From contig JAKADD010000216.1 of assembly GCA_021820825.1 (NCBI GenBank), forward strand, positions 1-5,251: DNA of 5,251 bases, read 5' to 3'. Numbering within the stretch: the stretch's first letter is position 1; every line of letters starts with the position of its first letter. A model generated the notes under the pieces. The model was given only the letters and a program-made list of their open reading frames with translations. It was not told the DNA's origin and searched no databases. The stretch is from Bacillota bacterium. Its GTDB lineage: Bacteria; Bacillota; Bacilli; Alicyclobacillales; SLC66. The translations under genes were made by a program, and so were the position numbers. Below, in pieces: positions 1 through 5,210 of this stretch.

Positions 1-479
1 TTGGTCTTGCCTTCCAGGCTGCGCAACCCGCGTCGGCCCTTGAAACGTACGTCCTTGGCCGTTCCGTATGCCATCTTCTGGACGGCGTCAAAAGCGCGGG
101 CGGCCAGCTTTTGTTCCACATGCGAATCGATATGCTCACCCAACCAGGTGTCGCGCCGTATCCCGTCGGCCACGGCTTCCAGCGCGTAGGAGGAGAAACC
201 GTAGGCGGTCCGGGCGGCGGCAAAATGAGCGCGACGTTCGGCCTCGTCCTTCGTCTTCCTGGCCTTTGTATACCAGATCGATTGCCGAAACAGAGCCAGA
301 CGCCGCTTGGCTTCGCCAAGGAGTGCGTTGTACAGTTGCCGGGCCGCTTCAAAACGGGACTCCAGTTTCTTCTCCTGCTGCCTCGTGACCCGAAGAGGAA
401 TCTCGCAGATAAAAGAAGGGGTTCGTTCTTTCTTGTTAGACGTGTTTTTGGTTTTCGATGGACTGCTTGATAACGGCAA
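1..479 (-). CDS. tnpB: TnpB, RNA-guided nuclease / IS605 OrfB family (N-terminal part, runs off left edge)
   Basis: An uninterrupted minus-strand frame of about 159 codons enters from the left edge. Its N-terminal region reads SFICEIPLRVTRQQ (residues 22-35), then a helical stretch ESRFEAARQLYNALLGEAKR (40-59), the pattern seen at the start of many IS605 OrfB/TnpB proteins. TnpB proteins are RNA-guided DNA nucleases that favour retention of the element; the RuvC catalytic residues and zinc finger would lie outside this window. There is no ATG near the start. I choose TTG at 477-479 because a perfect AGGAGG (488-493) stands 8 nt before it. That RBS lies inside the VGGAPL codons of tnpA, so the genes overlap by 44 nt and may be translationally coupled. 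A GTG at 486-488 is the alternative start. No stop or frameshift is seen, unlike in tnpA, so the gene may be functional, but over half of it is unseen. Confidence 0.85.
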   Translation of the reverse strand, partial: MPLSSSPSKTKNTSNKKERTPSFICEIPLRVTRQQEKKLESRFEAARQLYNALLGEAKRRLALFRQSIWYTKARKTKDEAERRAHFAAARTAYGFSSYALEAVADGIRRDTWLGEHIDSHVEQKLAARAFDAVQKMAYGTAKDVRFKGRRGLRSLEGKT

Positions 480-819
480 GGGGTGCACCTCCTACTGTGG
501 AGACAAAGTACGAATTCGTCCAGAGCGTGGGCAATCGGCTGCGAAGAAACGGAAACTCCCAGCGCAAATGATGGGAAGAAAGCCCTTTGAGGAGCTTAAC
601 CAAATGGTGAATGCCAAACTGCGGATCGACTTCAACCAAGAGGTGCACGTGATCCGGCATGACTTCGAGTTCAAGGATGTCTGCCCGATGCTCCGCCGCC
701 TCTTCGCGGATCAATTCTTTGAGCCGAACATCGGCGCCATTCACCAAGACTTTGCGTCGCTATTTCGGACACCAGACGACGTTTCGATTCGATTTGTGTT
801 CATGGAACCAGTATATCAC
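436..819 (-). pseudogene. tnpA: TnpA, IS608-like Y1 HUH transposase, inactivated
   Basis: The frame matches IS608 TnpA closely in the conserved blocks: RRKVLVNGADVRLKEL, then MPDHVHLL with the HUH metal-binding pair (His codons 649-651 and 643-645), then LPTLWTNSYFVSTVGGAPL, then an IENQ helix near the end. Y1 HUH transposases cut single-stranded element ends through one tyrosine. Three defects are visible. TAG at 760-762 replaces the Tyr of WCPKYRRK. Upstream, KSNRNVV runs directly into WCPK, whereas IS608 TnpA has about eight more residues between these blocks, suggesting an in-frame deletion of about 24 bp. The residue at the catalytic Tyr position (VIKQYIENQ in IS608) is Ser, codon TCC at 460-462. 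The 5' limit is uncertain; GTG at 817-819 is the nearest in-frame start candidate. Translation restarting at TTG 745-747 would give 103 residues without the first strand or the catalytic Tyr. The gene stops at 436-438, overlapping tnpB. Confidence 0.88.
488..493 (-). promoter_or_regulatory. Shine-Dalgarno site for tnpB inside tnpA
   Basis: On the minus strand AGGAGG occupies 493-488, followed by 8 nt and then TTG at 479-477. This decides the non-ATG start proposed for tnpB. The same bases encode Gly-Gly of the conserved VGGAPL motif of TnpA. Confidence 0.6.
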
Positions 820-876
820 ACGTCTACTGCATACTGTGTGGAGGAAAAAAACAGGGATCAAGGGCACGCCTTATAT

Positions 877-897
877 CCCCATGGCTGAAGCCAGGGG
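877..897 (-). repeat. Left-end TnpA-binding hairpin of the IS608-like element
   Basis: The minus strand forms an imperfect palindrome: CCCC-TGGCT, a 2-nt loop, AGCCA, an unpaired T (position 881), then GGGG. Pairs are 877-880 with 894-897 and 882-886 with 889-893. A stem with one extrahelical T is the recognition structure of IS608 TnpA, and the sequence resembles the IS608 left hairpin as I remember it. Confidence 0.85.
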
Positions 898-918
898 CTT
901 TACGGCGCTTTCAGGTAA
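898..918 (-). other. Left guide (AAAG) and TTAC cleavage/target site of the element
   Basis: Reading the minus strand, TTAC at 918-915 is followed by 13 nt and then AAAG at 901-898, directly at the foot of the hairpin. IS608 uses TTAC as left cleavage and target tetranucleotide and AAAG as the left guide that base-pairs with it, so cleavage is expected between 915 and 914. The match in motifs, order and spacing is seen; activity is inferred. Confidence 0.78.
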
Positions 919-1039
919 ATGAAGCCTGTCCGCGACCTCTTCCACACCATCCACCAGAATGGTGGACCACAACTCCCGCTACGATCAAACGTTGGGAACA
1001 AAATAACTGCAATTTCCTGTAGACTGTCATCAGATTCTA

Positions 1040-1067
1040 CTCACACGTCTCAAAAATGTTATATACT
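1040..1067 (+). promoter_or_regulatory. Candidate sigma-A promoter of the acylase operon
   Basis: TATACT at 1062-1067 matches the -10 consensus at five of six positions, and a TG lies just upstream (1057-1058). CTCACA at 1040-1045 matches four of six -35 positions with a 16-bp spacer. The start codon is 41 bp beyond the -10. The evidence is hexamer matching only. Confidence 0.38.
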
Positions 1068-1091
1068 GAAAACAATTGCAAGATAGCATAC

Positions 1092-1096
1092 GAGGG
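1092..1096 (+). promoter_or_regulatory. Ribosome binding site of the acylase gene (long spacing)
   Basis: GAGGG precedes ATG 1109 by 12 nt, longer than usual. A GTG at 1099 is too close and in another frame. TGA at 1100-1102 closes the acylase frame upstream, so ATG 1109 is the first possible start. Confidence 0.5.
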
Positions 1097-1108
1097 TCGT
1101 GAACCGAT

Positions 1109-3592
1109 ATGAAAACACGGATCTGGCTGAAGTGGGCGAACTTCGCAGCCGCGCTTTTTGCGGGAGTTGGACTTACATACCTGGGCGCGAATGGCGCGGG
1201 TCCACTCCCTGCTCTTGGCCCGACATTCAATCCTGGCACGGGCGTCTGGACGGTCGCGGCGGGCGCGCGCCTGCCGACCTCTGAAACCCTTCAGGCCCCC
1301 GGCCTGAACAACCCGGTCCAGATCACGTTTGACAAAACCGGCACGGCCTACATCAAGGCGAAAACTGACCACGACCTGTTTTTTGCAATCGGCTACCTGC
1401 ATGCCACATTCCGCCTCTTTCAAATGGATCTGATGCGCCGTCAGGGCGAGGGACTGCTCGCGCAAGCGGTCGGCTCTGCGGCGCTCTCGTCCGACGAGTT
1501 CGAAGACCAGTTGGGGATCCTGCGCACGGCGCAACTGGAATGGCGCCAGATGACCGCACACAGTCCGGTGCGAGAAGCGCTCCTCTCCTACAGCCAGGGC
1601 GTGAATGACGTCATTCGGAAAGATACTGCGACAGGACGTCTTCCCGTGCTGTTTAAGCTGCTCGGTTATCAGCCAACGCCCTGGACCCCGGTCGACAGTC
1701 TTGTGGTGCAAGGCATCATGACGCAGACTCTCGATTTTAGCACAGGCCCCCTCGATTATGCGCTCATGGTCAAATCGCTCGGGTACAGGCGCACCATGGC
1801 CTGGTTTCCGGTCCTACCCATCGATCGCCAATCTCCGTATGATCCGGGCCCCTACAAATACGCTGGCGTCGCACCCATTGCAGGCTCAGAACGCGTAAGC
1901 GCGCGCGAGGAGAAAGCGGTTACAGCGGTCATCAAGCGCTTCAAGTCTCTCCCGAAGACCGCCCTTCACCACGGATCGAACAGCAACAACTGGGCCGTAA
2001 ACGGTTCCAAATCCGCCACAGGCCAGGCGATGATGGCGGGTGACCCGCACCTCAACCAGACCTTGCCTTCTATCTGGTATCAAATCTCCGCGAGCGCTCC
2101 CGGCTATCATTTTAACGGCGTCAGCATTCCCGGACTGCCGATCATTTTGATTGGACACAATCGGCATATTGCGTGGTCGCTGACGAACGTCCAGAATCAG
2201 GCAACGCTGTTTTACGCCGAAAAAACCAGTTCCAGACACCCCCGCGACTACTTTTGGAACGGCGCCTGGCGCCCGTTTAAGATCGTTCACTACGTGATCC
2301 CCGTCAAGAATGGACCGCCTGAACACCTCACCGTCGATCTGACCATACACGGCCCCATCATGACTCAAAATGGGCAGACGCTCGCGGTGGACTGGATGGG
2401 CGCGCTGCCGTCGCCGGACCTGGACAGCTTGCTCGGCGTCGTCAAAGCGCGCAATTTTGCGGAGTTCCGCAATGCGCTGCGCAACTGGCACGCGCCCTCG
2501 CAGAATTTCGTGTACGCGGACAAACAGGGGAACATCGGACTTATTTCCGCTGGTTATTATCCCATCGTCAGGCACGGCGATCCCTGGCTGCCGCTCTCCG
2601 GAACAGGCAGGAACGACGTGATCGGCACCATCCCCTATCGGGACGTGCCGCAGGTATACGATCCGCCGAGCCACATGGTCTTTTCCGCCAATCAGCGCGA
2701 GGTTGGCAACCAGTATCCTTACTATATCGGCACAACGTGGAATTTTTTTGACAATGGATATCGGGCTGATCAAATCCACCACTTTCTGTCGATGCACAGC
2801 CGCATGACGATGAAGGATTTCGCGAATCTGCAAAACAGCACCCACGATTACTTGGCTGGTCTGATCGTGCCCAAGCTTCTGCGCGCACTGCAAGGTCAGC
2901 CGCACACCGCCTTGCAGCGCGAGGCGCAAACGCTGCTTGCAAACTGGAATGGCGACATGAATGCAAATTCCGCCGCCGCATCCATCTGGTGGACTTTCTG
3001 GACAGCCTACCTGAACGACACTTTTGGGCCGTGGTGGCGCGCCTACCATGTGCCCACAGCCCTTGACAGCGACTTGGCGATCAGTCCGGGTCAACCGCCA
3101 TTTGACGAGGATCTGGAGGCTTGGACGCTGCACAACCCGACCAATCCAGCATTCAATCTGCCAAGCGGCGTGAAGAGAACGGCCCCCGAGGTCATGCGCG
3201 ACGCTTTTGCGCAGACGCTGCGCACGCTGTCCGCCAGATTGGGGCCTGATCCGAACAAATGGTCCTGGCAGCGCATCCATTTCCGCGAATTCCCATCGCT
3301 GGCCCAGATCGCATCACTCGGCTATCCGAAACGCGGGGCGGGAGGCGACATGTGGACGGTCGACGCCGCCGACGGCGGCATGGTGTCCACTGCTGGCCCG
3401 AGTTGGCGCATGATCGTCGCCTGGGGAACGGGCGCTGAAGGCGTCTATCCCGGCGGACAGAGTGAAAACCCTCTGTCGCCGTGGTACAAAAACCAGATCC
3501 TGGCATGGTGGAATGGCACTTACTATCCACTTCTAACCACAACTCAAGTCCGTGAGTCGCCGTACCATCCGACATGGACGCTGCAACCATGA
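1109..3592 (+). CDS. Penicillin acylase family protein (peptidase S45, Ntn-hydrolase precursor)
   Basis: The 827-residue product has the length of penicillin G acylase precursors, which split themselves into alpha and beta chains around an N-terminal Ser nucleophile and hydrolyse amide bonds of acylated amines. The start MKTRIWLK plus a hydrophobic stretch to about residue 31 is a signal peptide or membrane anchor, so it probably acts outside the membrane. Family motifs in order: HHGSNSNNWAV with the cleavage site and nucleophile (Ser290, or Ser292 by spacing to Trp295), AGDPHL (310-315), GLPIILIGHNRHIAWSLTNV around 341-360, YADKQGNIGL, and FSANQRE, where Asn528 would be the oxyanion-hole Asn (beta Asn241 in E. 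coli; here beta 239 if Ser290 is residue 1). No frameshift or missing block is evident. The substrate is unknown: beta-lactam side chains, acyl-homoserine lactones or other N-acyl compounds are possible. It is probably the first gene of a two-gene operon. Confidence 0.92.
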   Translation: MKTRIWLKWANFAAALFAGVGLTYLGANGAGPLPALGPTFNPGTGVWTVAAGARLPTSETLQAPGLNNPVQITFDKTGTAYIKAKTDHDLFFAIGYLHATFRLFQMDLMRRQGEGLLAQAVGSAALSSDEFEDQLGILRTAQLEWRQMTAHSPVREALLSYSQGVNDVIRKDTATGRLPVLFKLLGYQPTPWTPVDSLVVQGIMTQTLDFSTGPLDYALMVKSLGYRRTMAWFPVLPIDRQSPYDPGPYKYAGVAPIAGSERVSAREEKAVTAVIKRFKSLPKTALHHGSNSNNWAVNGSKSATGQAMMAGDPHLNQTLPSIWYQISASAPGYHFNGVSIPGLPIILIGHNRHIAWSLTNVQNQATLFYAEKTSSRHPRDYFWNGAWRPFKIVHYVIPVKNGPPEHLTVDLTIHGPIMTQNGQTLAVDWMGALPSPDLDSLLGVVKARNFAEFRNALRNWHAPSQNFVYADKQGNIGLISAGYYPIVRHGDPWLPLSGTGRNDVIGTIPYRDVPQVYDPPSHMVFSANQREVGNQYPYYIGTTWNFFDNGYRADQIHHFLSMHSRMTMKDFANLQNSTHDYLAGLIVPKLLRALQGQPHTALQREAQTLLANWNGDMNANSAAASIWWTFWTAYLNDTFGPWWRAYHVPTALDSDLAISPGQPPFDEDLEAWTLHNPTNPAFNLPSGVKRTAPEVMRDAFAQTLRTLSARLGPDPNKWSWQRIHFREFPSLAQIASLGYPKRGAGGDMWTVDAADGGMVSTAGPSWRMIVAWGTGAEGVYPGGQSENPLSPWYKNQILAWWNGTYYPLLTTTQVRESPYHPTWTLQP

Positions 3593-3613
3593 CGAGCAGG
3601 AATGCACCATTGC

Positions 3614-3620
3614 GAGGGGG
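3614..3620 (+). promoter_or_regulatory. Ribosome binding site deciding the start of the membrane protein
   Basis: GAGGGGG lies 7 nt before ATG 3628 and 10 nt before ATG 3631. It favours this start over in-frame ATGs at 3574 and 3589 inside the end of the acylase gene; ATG 3589 overlaps the acylase stop as ATGA. Confidence 0.65.
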
Positions 3621-3627
3621 CAGAAAA

Positions 3628-4020
3628 ATGATGAGAAAAACGGGCTGGCTCTTTGGACTGCTGATCTTTGTTGCGGCGGTCGCGGCCATCTGGACTGCCA
3701 ATCAGCACGGCGTATGGTATGGCGCCCTTATCACCAGCGTTCTGATCGGACTGTTCATGCGCAAAACGATACGCGCCCTCGTAATCGCACTGCTTGCTGC
3801 GCTGACAGGCTGGGGATTTGAACTGATGTGGAATGCCATGCACGAGCCGATCGGCGGAGCCGCCTCCGCTGTGGCGGGCATGATGGGCCTGGCCACAAAT
3901 CAGGGCGGCGTCGTGATCGCGCTGACTCTGATTCTCGCCTTACTGTTGGGCGCCGTCGGCGCCTGGTTCGGCATTGCTGTGCGAGGACTGTTGCGGGAGA
4001 ACGACTATTTTGGAGTGTAG
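3628..4020 (+). CDS. Small multi-spanning membrane protein of unknown function
   Basis: I do not recognise this family. From ATG 3628 the product has 130 residues and is strongly hydrophobic. Likely membrane segments are at about 6-23 (WLFGLLIFVAAVAAIW), 29-44, 48-68 (ending WGFELMW) and 94-118 (VVIALTLILALLLGAVGAWF), with a weaker small-residue segment near 76-90. Short basic stretches (RK near residues 3 and 45, R119, R123) separate the segments. The tail RENDYFGV is polar. No cysteine, catalytic motif or known transporter signature is visible. It starts 35 nt after the acylase stop with a strong RBS and no visible promoter or terminator between, so it is probably co-transcribed. A role in export, immunity or anchoring connected with the acylase is only a guess from position. 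Starting at ATG 3574 would add 18 polar residues and overlap the acylase gene. Confidence 0.75.
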   Translation: MMRKTGWLFGLLIFVAAVAAIWTANQHGVWYGALITSVLIGLFMRKTIRALVIALLAALTGWGFELMWNAMHEPIGGAASAVAGMMGLATNQGGVVIALTLILALLLGAVGAWFGIAVRGLLRENDYFGV

Positions 4021-4154
4021 GCGGTTGAACCTCCTGCCGCGTCGCTGCCACTTCTTCTTTTGCACACGCTGCAGATCGCACACCCGTCCAATCGGCGTCA
4101 CGGGAGGCTTGGCGACGCCGCGATCATTTGCAACGGCGGCCATGCGCAATAGTT

Positions 4155-4200
4155 TTAAAAAACTCTGTACTACAACTAGAATAGATCGTATATTCATAAT
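4155..4200 (+). promoter_or_regulatory. Candidate promoter of the glutamic peptidase gene
   Basis: TTAAAA (4155-4160) and TAGAAT (4177-4182) are separated by 16 bp and match -35 and -10 at four and five of six positions. TATATT (4189-4194) and CATAAT (4195-4200) are alternative -10 hexamers. The -35 overlaps the palindrome at 4151-4164, which could be an operator. Only the AT-rich promoter character is secure. Confidence 0.35.
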
Positions 4201-4218
4201 TGAAGTACCAATCGAGTT

Positions 4219-4227
4219 AAGGGGTGG
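4219..4227 (+). promoter_or_regulatory. Ribosome binding site of the glutamic peptidase gene
   Basis: AAGGGGTGG resembles AAGGAGGTG and ends 9 nt before ATG 4237, a good bacterial spacing that supports this start. Confidence 0.7.
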
Positions 4228-4236
4228 TAATTTCTT

Positions 4237-5034
4237 ATGAAGTCCATGCTTTATGCACTGTCCTCCGTACTGGCTGTTGGCTGTCTGTTGTCCGCACCGA
4301 TGGCCATACCCGCATCAGCGTCAGCATCAAGCGGCGCCATCACGCATGCGCCCAGAATTAGTCTGAAGCCCAGTCGAACCACGACAGCCAGCGGATACGG
4401 TTGGTCGTCGAGCAACTGGTCGGGATACGCACTGTCCGGCACAACAGGCCAATACAACAGTATCACTGGAAGCTGGACCGTGCCAACGGTCCAGGCCAGT
4501 AAAGGACCTACTTATTCTTCAAGCTGGATTGGCATCGACGGCTTCAACAACAGCAACTTAATCCAGACGGGCACCGAACAGGACTATTACAGCGGATCAG
4601 GACATTACAGCGCATGGTGGGAAATCCTCCCCGCCGCCGAAACGGTCATACCCAGCATGACCGTCAAACCAGGCGATCTGATGACCGCTTCGATCAAAAA
4701 TGACGGCAACGGCAATTGGACAATTACAATCAACGACGTGACTGAAAACGAATCATTTACAACCACGCAGGCGTATACGGGGCCAGGCCAATCGGCGGAA
4801 TGGATCCAGGAAGCGCCAACAATCGGCGGTCATGTGGCAAAACTCGCCAACTACGGCCAGACCACCTTCGATCCAGGAACGGTCAATGGGGGCAACCCCG
4901 GCCTAGTCATCGCAGATGGGGGTGTCATGGTCCAGAAAAACGTCCAAGTCTCCACGCCGTCGGCGCCTGACAGCGACACTGACGGATTTAACATTGCCTA
5001 CGGATCGACAGCCCCCGCGGCGCCCGCATCCTAA
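4237..5034 (+). CDS. Secreted glutamic peptidase, family G1 (eqolisin-like)
   Basis: The 265-residue product is an endopeptidase precursor of the G1 family, which cuts proteins at acidic pH with a Gln-Glu dyad. Residues 1 to about 30 form a signal peptide (MKSMLYAL, a hydrophobic core, then ASASA); a short propeptide probably runs to about residue 55. The catalytic domain follows with NWSGYA (60-65), GSWTVPTV (78-85), WIGIDG (97-102), LIQTG with catalytic Gln110, YSAWWEILP (124-132), and AEWIQE (187-192), where Glu192 aligns with Glu136 of scytalidoglutamic peptidase. The Gln-to-Glu spacing is 82 residues here and 83 there. The mature part has no cysteine, unlike the fungal enzyme, few basic residues, and many Ser, Thr, Gly and Asn, as in acid-stable exoenzymes. 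The Ala/Pro-rich tail is unremarkable. The gene has its own RBS and a terminator just downstream, so it is probably monocistronic. A characterised bacterial member comes from Alicyclobacillus. Confidence 0.93.
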   Translation: MKSMLYALSSVLAVGCLLSAPMAIPASASASSGAITHAPRISLKPSRTTTASGYGWSSSNWSGYALSGTTGQYNSITGSWTVPTVQASKGPTYSSSWIGIDGFNNSNLIQTGTEQDYYSGSGHYSAWWEILPAAETVIPSMTVKPGDLMTASIKNDGNGNWTITINDVTENESFTTTQAYTGPGQSAEWIQEAPTIGGHVAKLANYGQTTFDPGTVNGGNPGLVIADGGVMVQKNVQVSTPSAPDSDTDGFNIAYGSTAPAAPAS

Positions 5035-5050
5035 GTAAAAGCATCCTGAA

Positions 5051-5102
5051 CACCAAAAAGAACAGGCGCAGAAACCTTCTTCTGCGCCTGTTCTTTTTGG
5101 TG
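5051..5102. terminator. Bidirectional rho-independent terminator
   Basis: A perfect 23-bp inverted repeat (5051-5073 with 5080-5102) encloses a 6-nt loop. The inner part is GC-rich (AGGCGCAGAA) and the outer part gives TTCTTTTT on the exit side in both directions. It lies 16 bp after the peptidase stop and 28 bp beyond the 3' end of tRNA-Ile on the opposite strand, so it can end both convergent transcripts. Confidence 0.92.
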
Positions 5103-5130
5103 CAATGATACGAAAATGGATCACATTATA

Positions 5131-5207
5131 TGGTGGGCCTAAGTGGACTTGAACCACTGACCTCACGATTATCAGTCGTGCGCTCTAGCCAGCTGAGCTA
5201 TAGGCCC
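5131..5207 (-). tRNA. tRNA-Ile (anticodon GAU)
   Basis: On the minus strand a complete cloverleaf of 77 nt including encoded CCA (5131-5133) is seen. The acceptor stem is GGGCCTA with TAGGCCC, the D stem GCTC with GAGC, the anticodon stem CACGA with TCGTG around loop CTGATAA, and the T stem AGTGG with CCACT around TTCAAGT. The anticodon GAT is at 5173-5171 and the discriminator is A. It follows another tRNA with a 3-nt gap, so both are probably processed from one precursor. Confidence 0.97.
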
Positions 5208-5210
5208 ATA

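Larger units (their letters stand above)
1..914 (-). mobile_element. IS200/IS605 family element (IS608-like), left-end portion
   Basis: The segment holds, on the minus strand, a tnpA-like Y1 transposase remnant followed by an overlapping tnpB, bounded on the high-coordinate side by a typical IS608-type left end. The end hairpin is at 877-897, its AAAG guide at 898-901, and the TTAC cleavage tetranucleotide, which belongs to the target, at 915-918. This places the transposon-flank junction between 914 and 915. The right end, and with it the region that in this family supplies the TnpB guide RNA, lies beyond position 1. Unlike IS608 itself, where tnpA and tnpB are divergent, both genes here point the same way and overlap, as in ISDra2. 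Family features are from established knowledge; the exact boundary is inferred from the motif layout. Confidence 0.88.
919..1108. other. Intergenic region between the insertion and the acylase gene
   Basis: No full gene is seen in these 190 bases. The part next to the element (919-975) is GC-rich and contains a 7-bp inverted repeat (950-956 with 960-966, 3-nt loop) without a T tract. From about 995 the sequence turns AT-rich and holds the probable promoter of the acylase gene. A short minus-strand frame at 915-974 reads like protein (LVDGVEEVADRLHL) and runs into the insertion; it may be a gene remnant, but this is weakly supported. Confidence 0.5.
4021..4236. other. Intergenic region upstream of the glutamic peptidase
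   Basis: The first 130 bases are GC-rich and carry a perfect 7-bp inverted repeat (4093-4099 with 4114-4120, 14-nt loop) not followed by a T run, so a terminator for the acylase operon is not convincing. From about 4148 the sequence becomes AT-rich and includes a 6-bp palindrome AGTTTT-AA-AAAACT (4151-4164) and promoter-like hexamers. No gene is confidently seen. Confidence 0.5.

Noticed and set aside
307..888. Plus-strand frame of 193 codons across the transposase region
   Set aside because: It is antisense to tnpB, tnpA and the IS left end, whose translations match known families; the plus-strand translation shows no domain.
950..966. Inverted repeat CCACCA-GAA-TGGTGG as a terminator
   Set aside because: There is no T tract on either side and no clear gene ending there; such short repeats arise by chance.
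1886..3280. Long open frame (464 codons) antisense to the acylase gene
   Set aside because: It lies wholly inside a well-supported S45 gene, has no RBS, and its translation is low-complexity Arg/Val/Gly-rich sequence typical of the opposite strand of GC-rich coding DNA.
3192..3701. Minus-strand frame of 169 codons over the acylase-membrane protein junction
   Set aside because: It covers the conserved C-terminal part of the acylase in antisense and has no RBS or recognisable motif.
3974..4240. Plus-strand Cys-rich frame (CEDCC, CTRC) of 88 codons
   Set aside because: The cysteines suggested a zinc-binding protein, but half the frame overlaps the membrane-protein gene, the rest crosses the AT-rich promoter of the peptidase gene, and no RBS is present.
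4276..4287. Lipobox in the peptidase signal peptide (LAVGC, Cys16)
   Set aside because: The -3 residue is Ala rather than Leu/Val/Ile, the hydrophobic core before Cys is very short, and a good signal peptidase I region (ASASA) follows.
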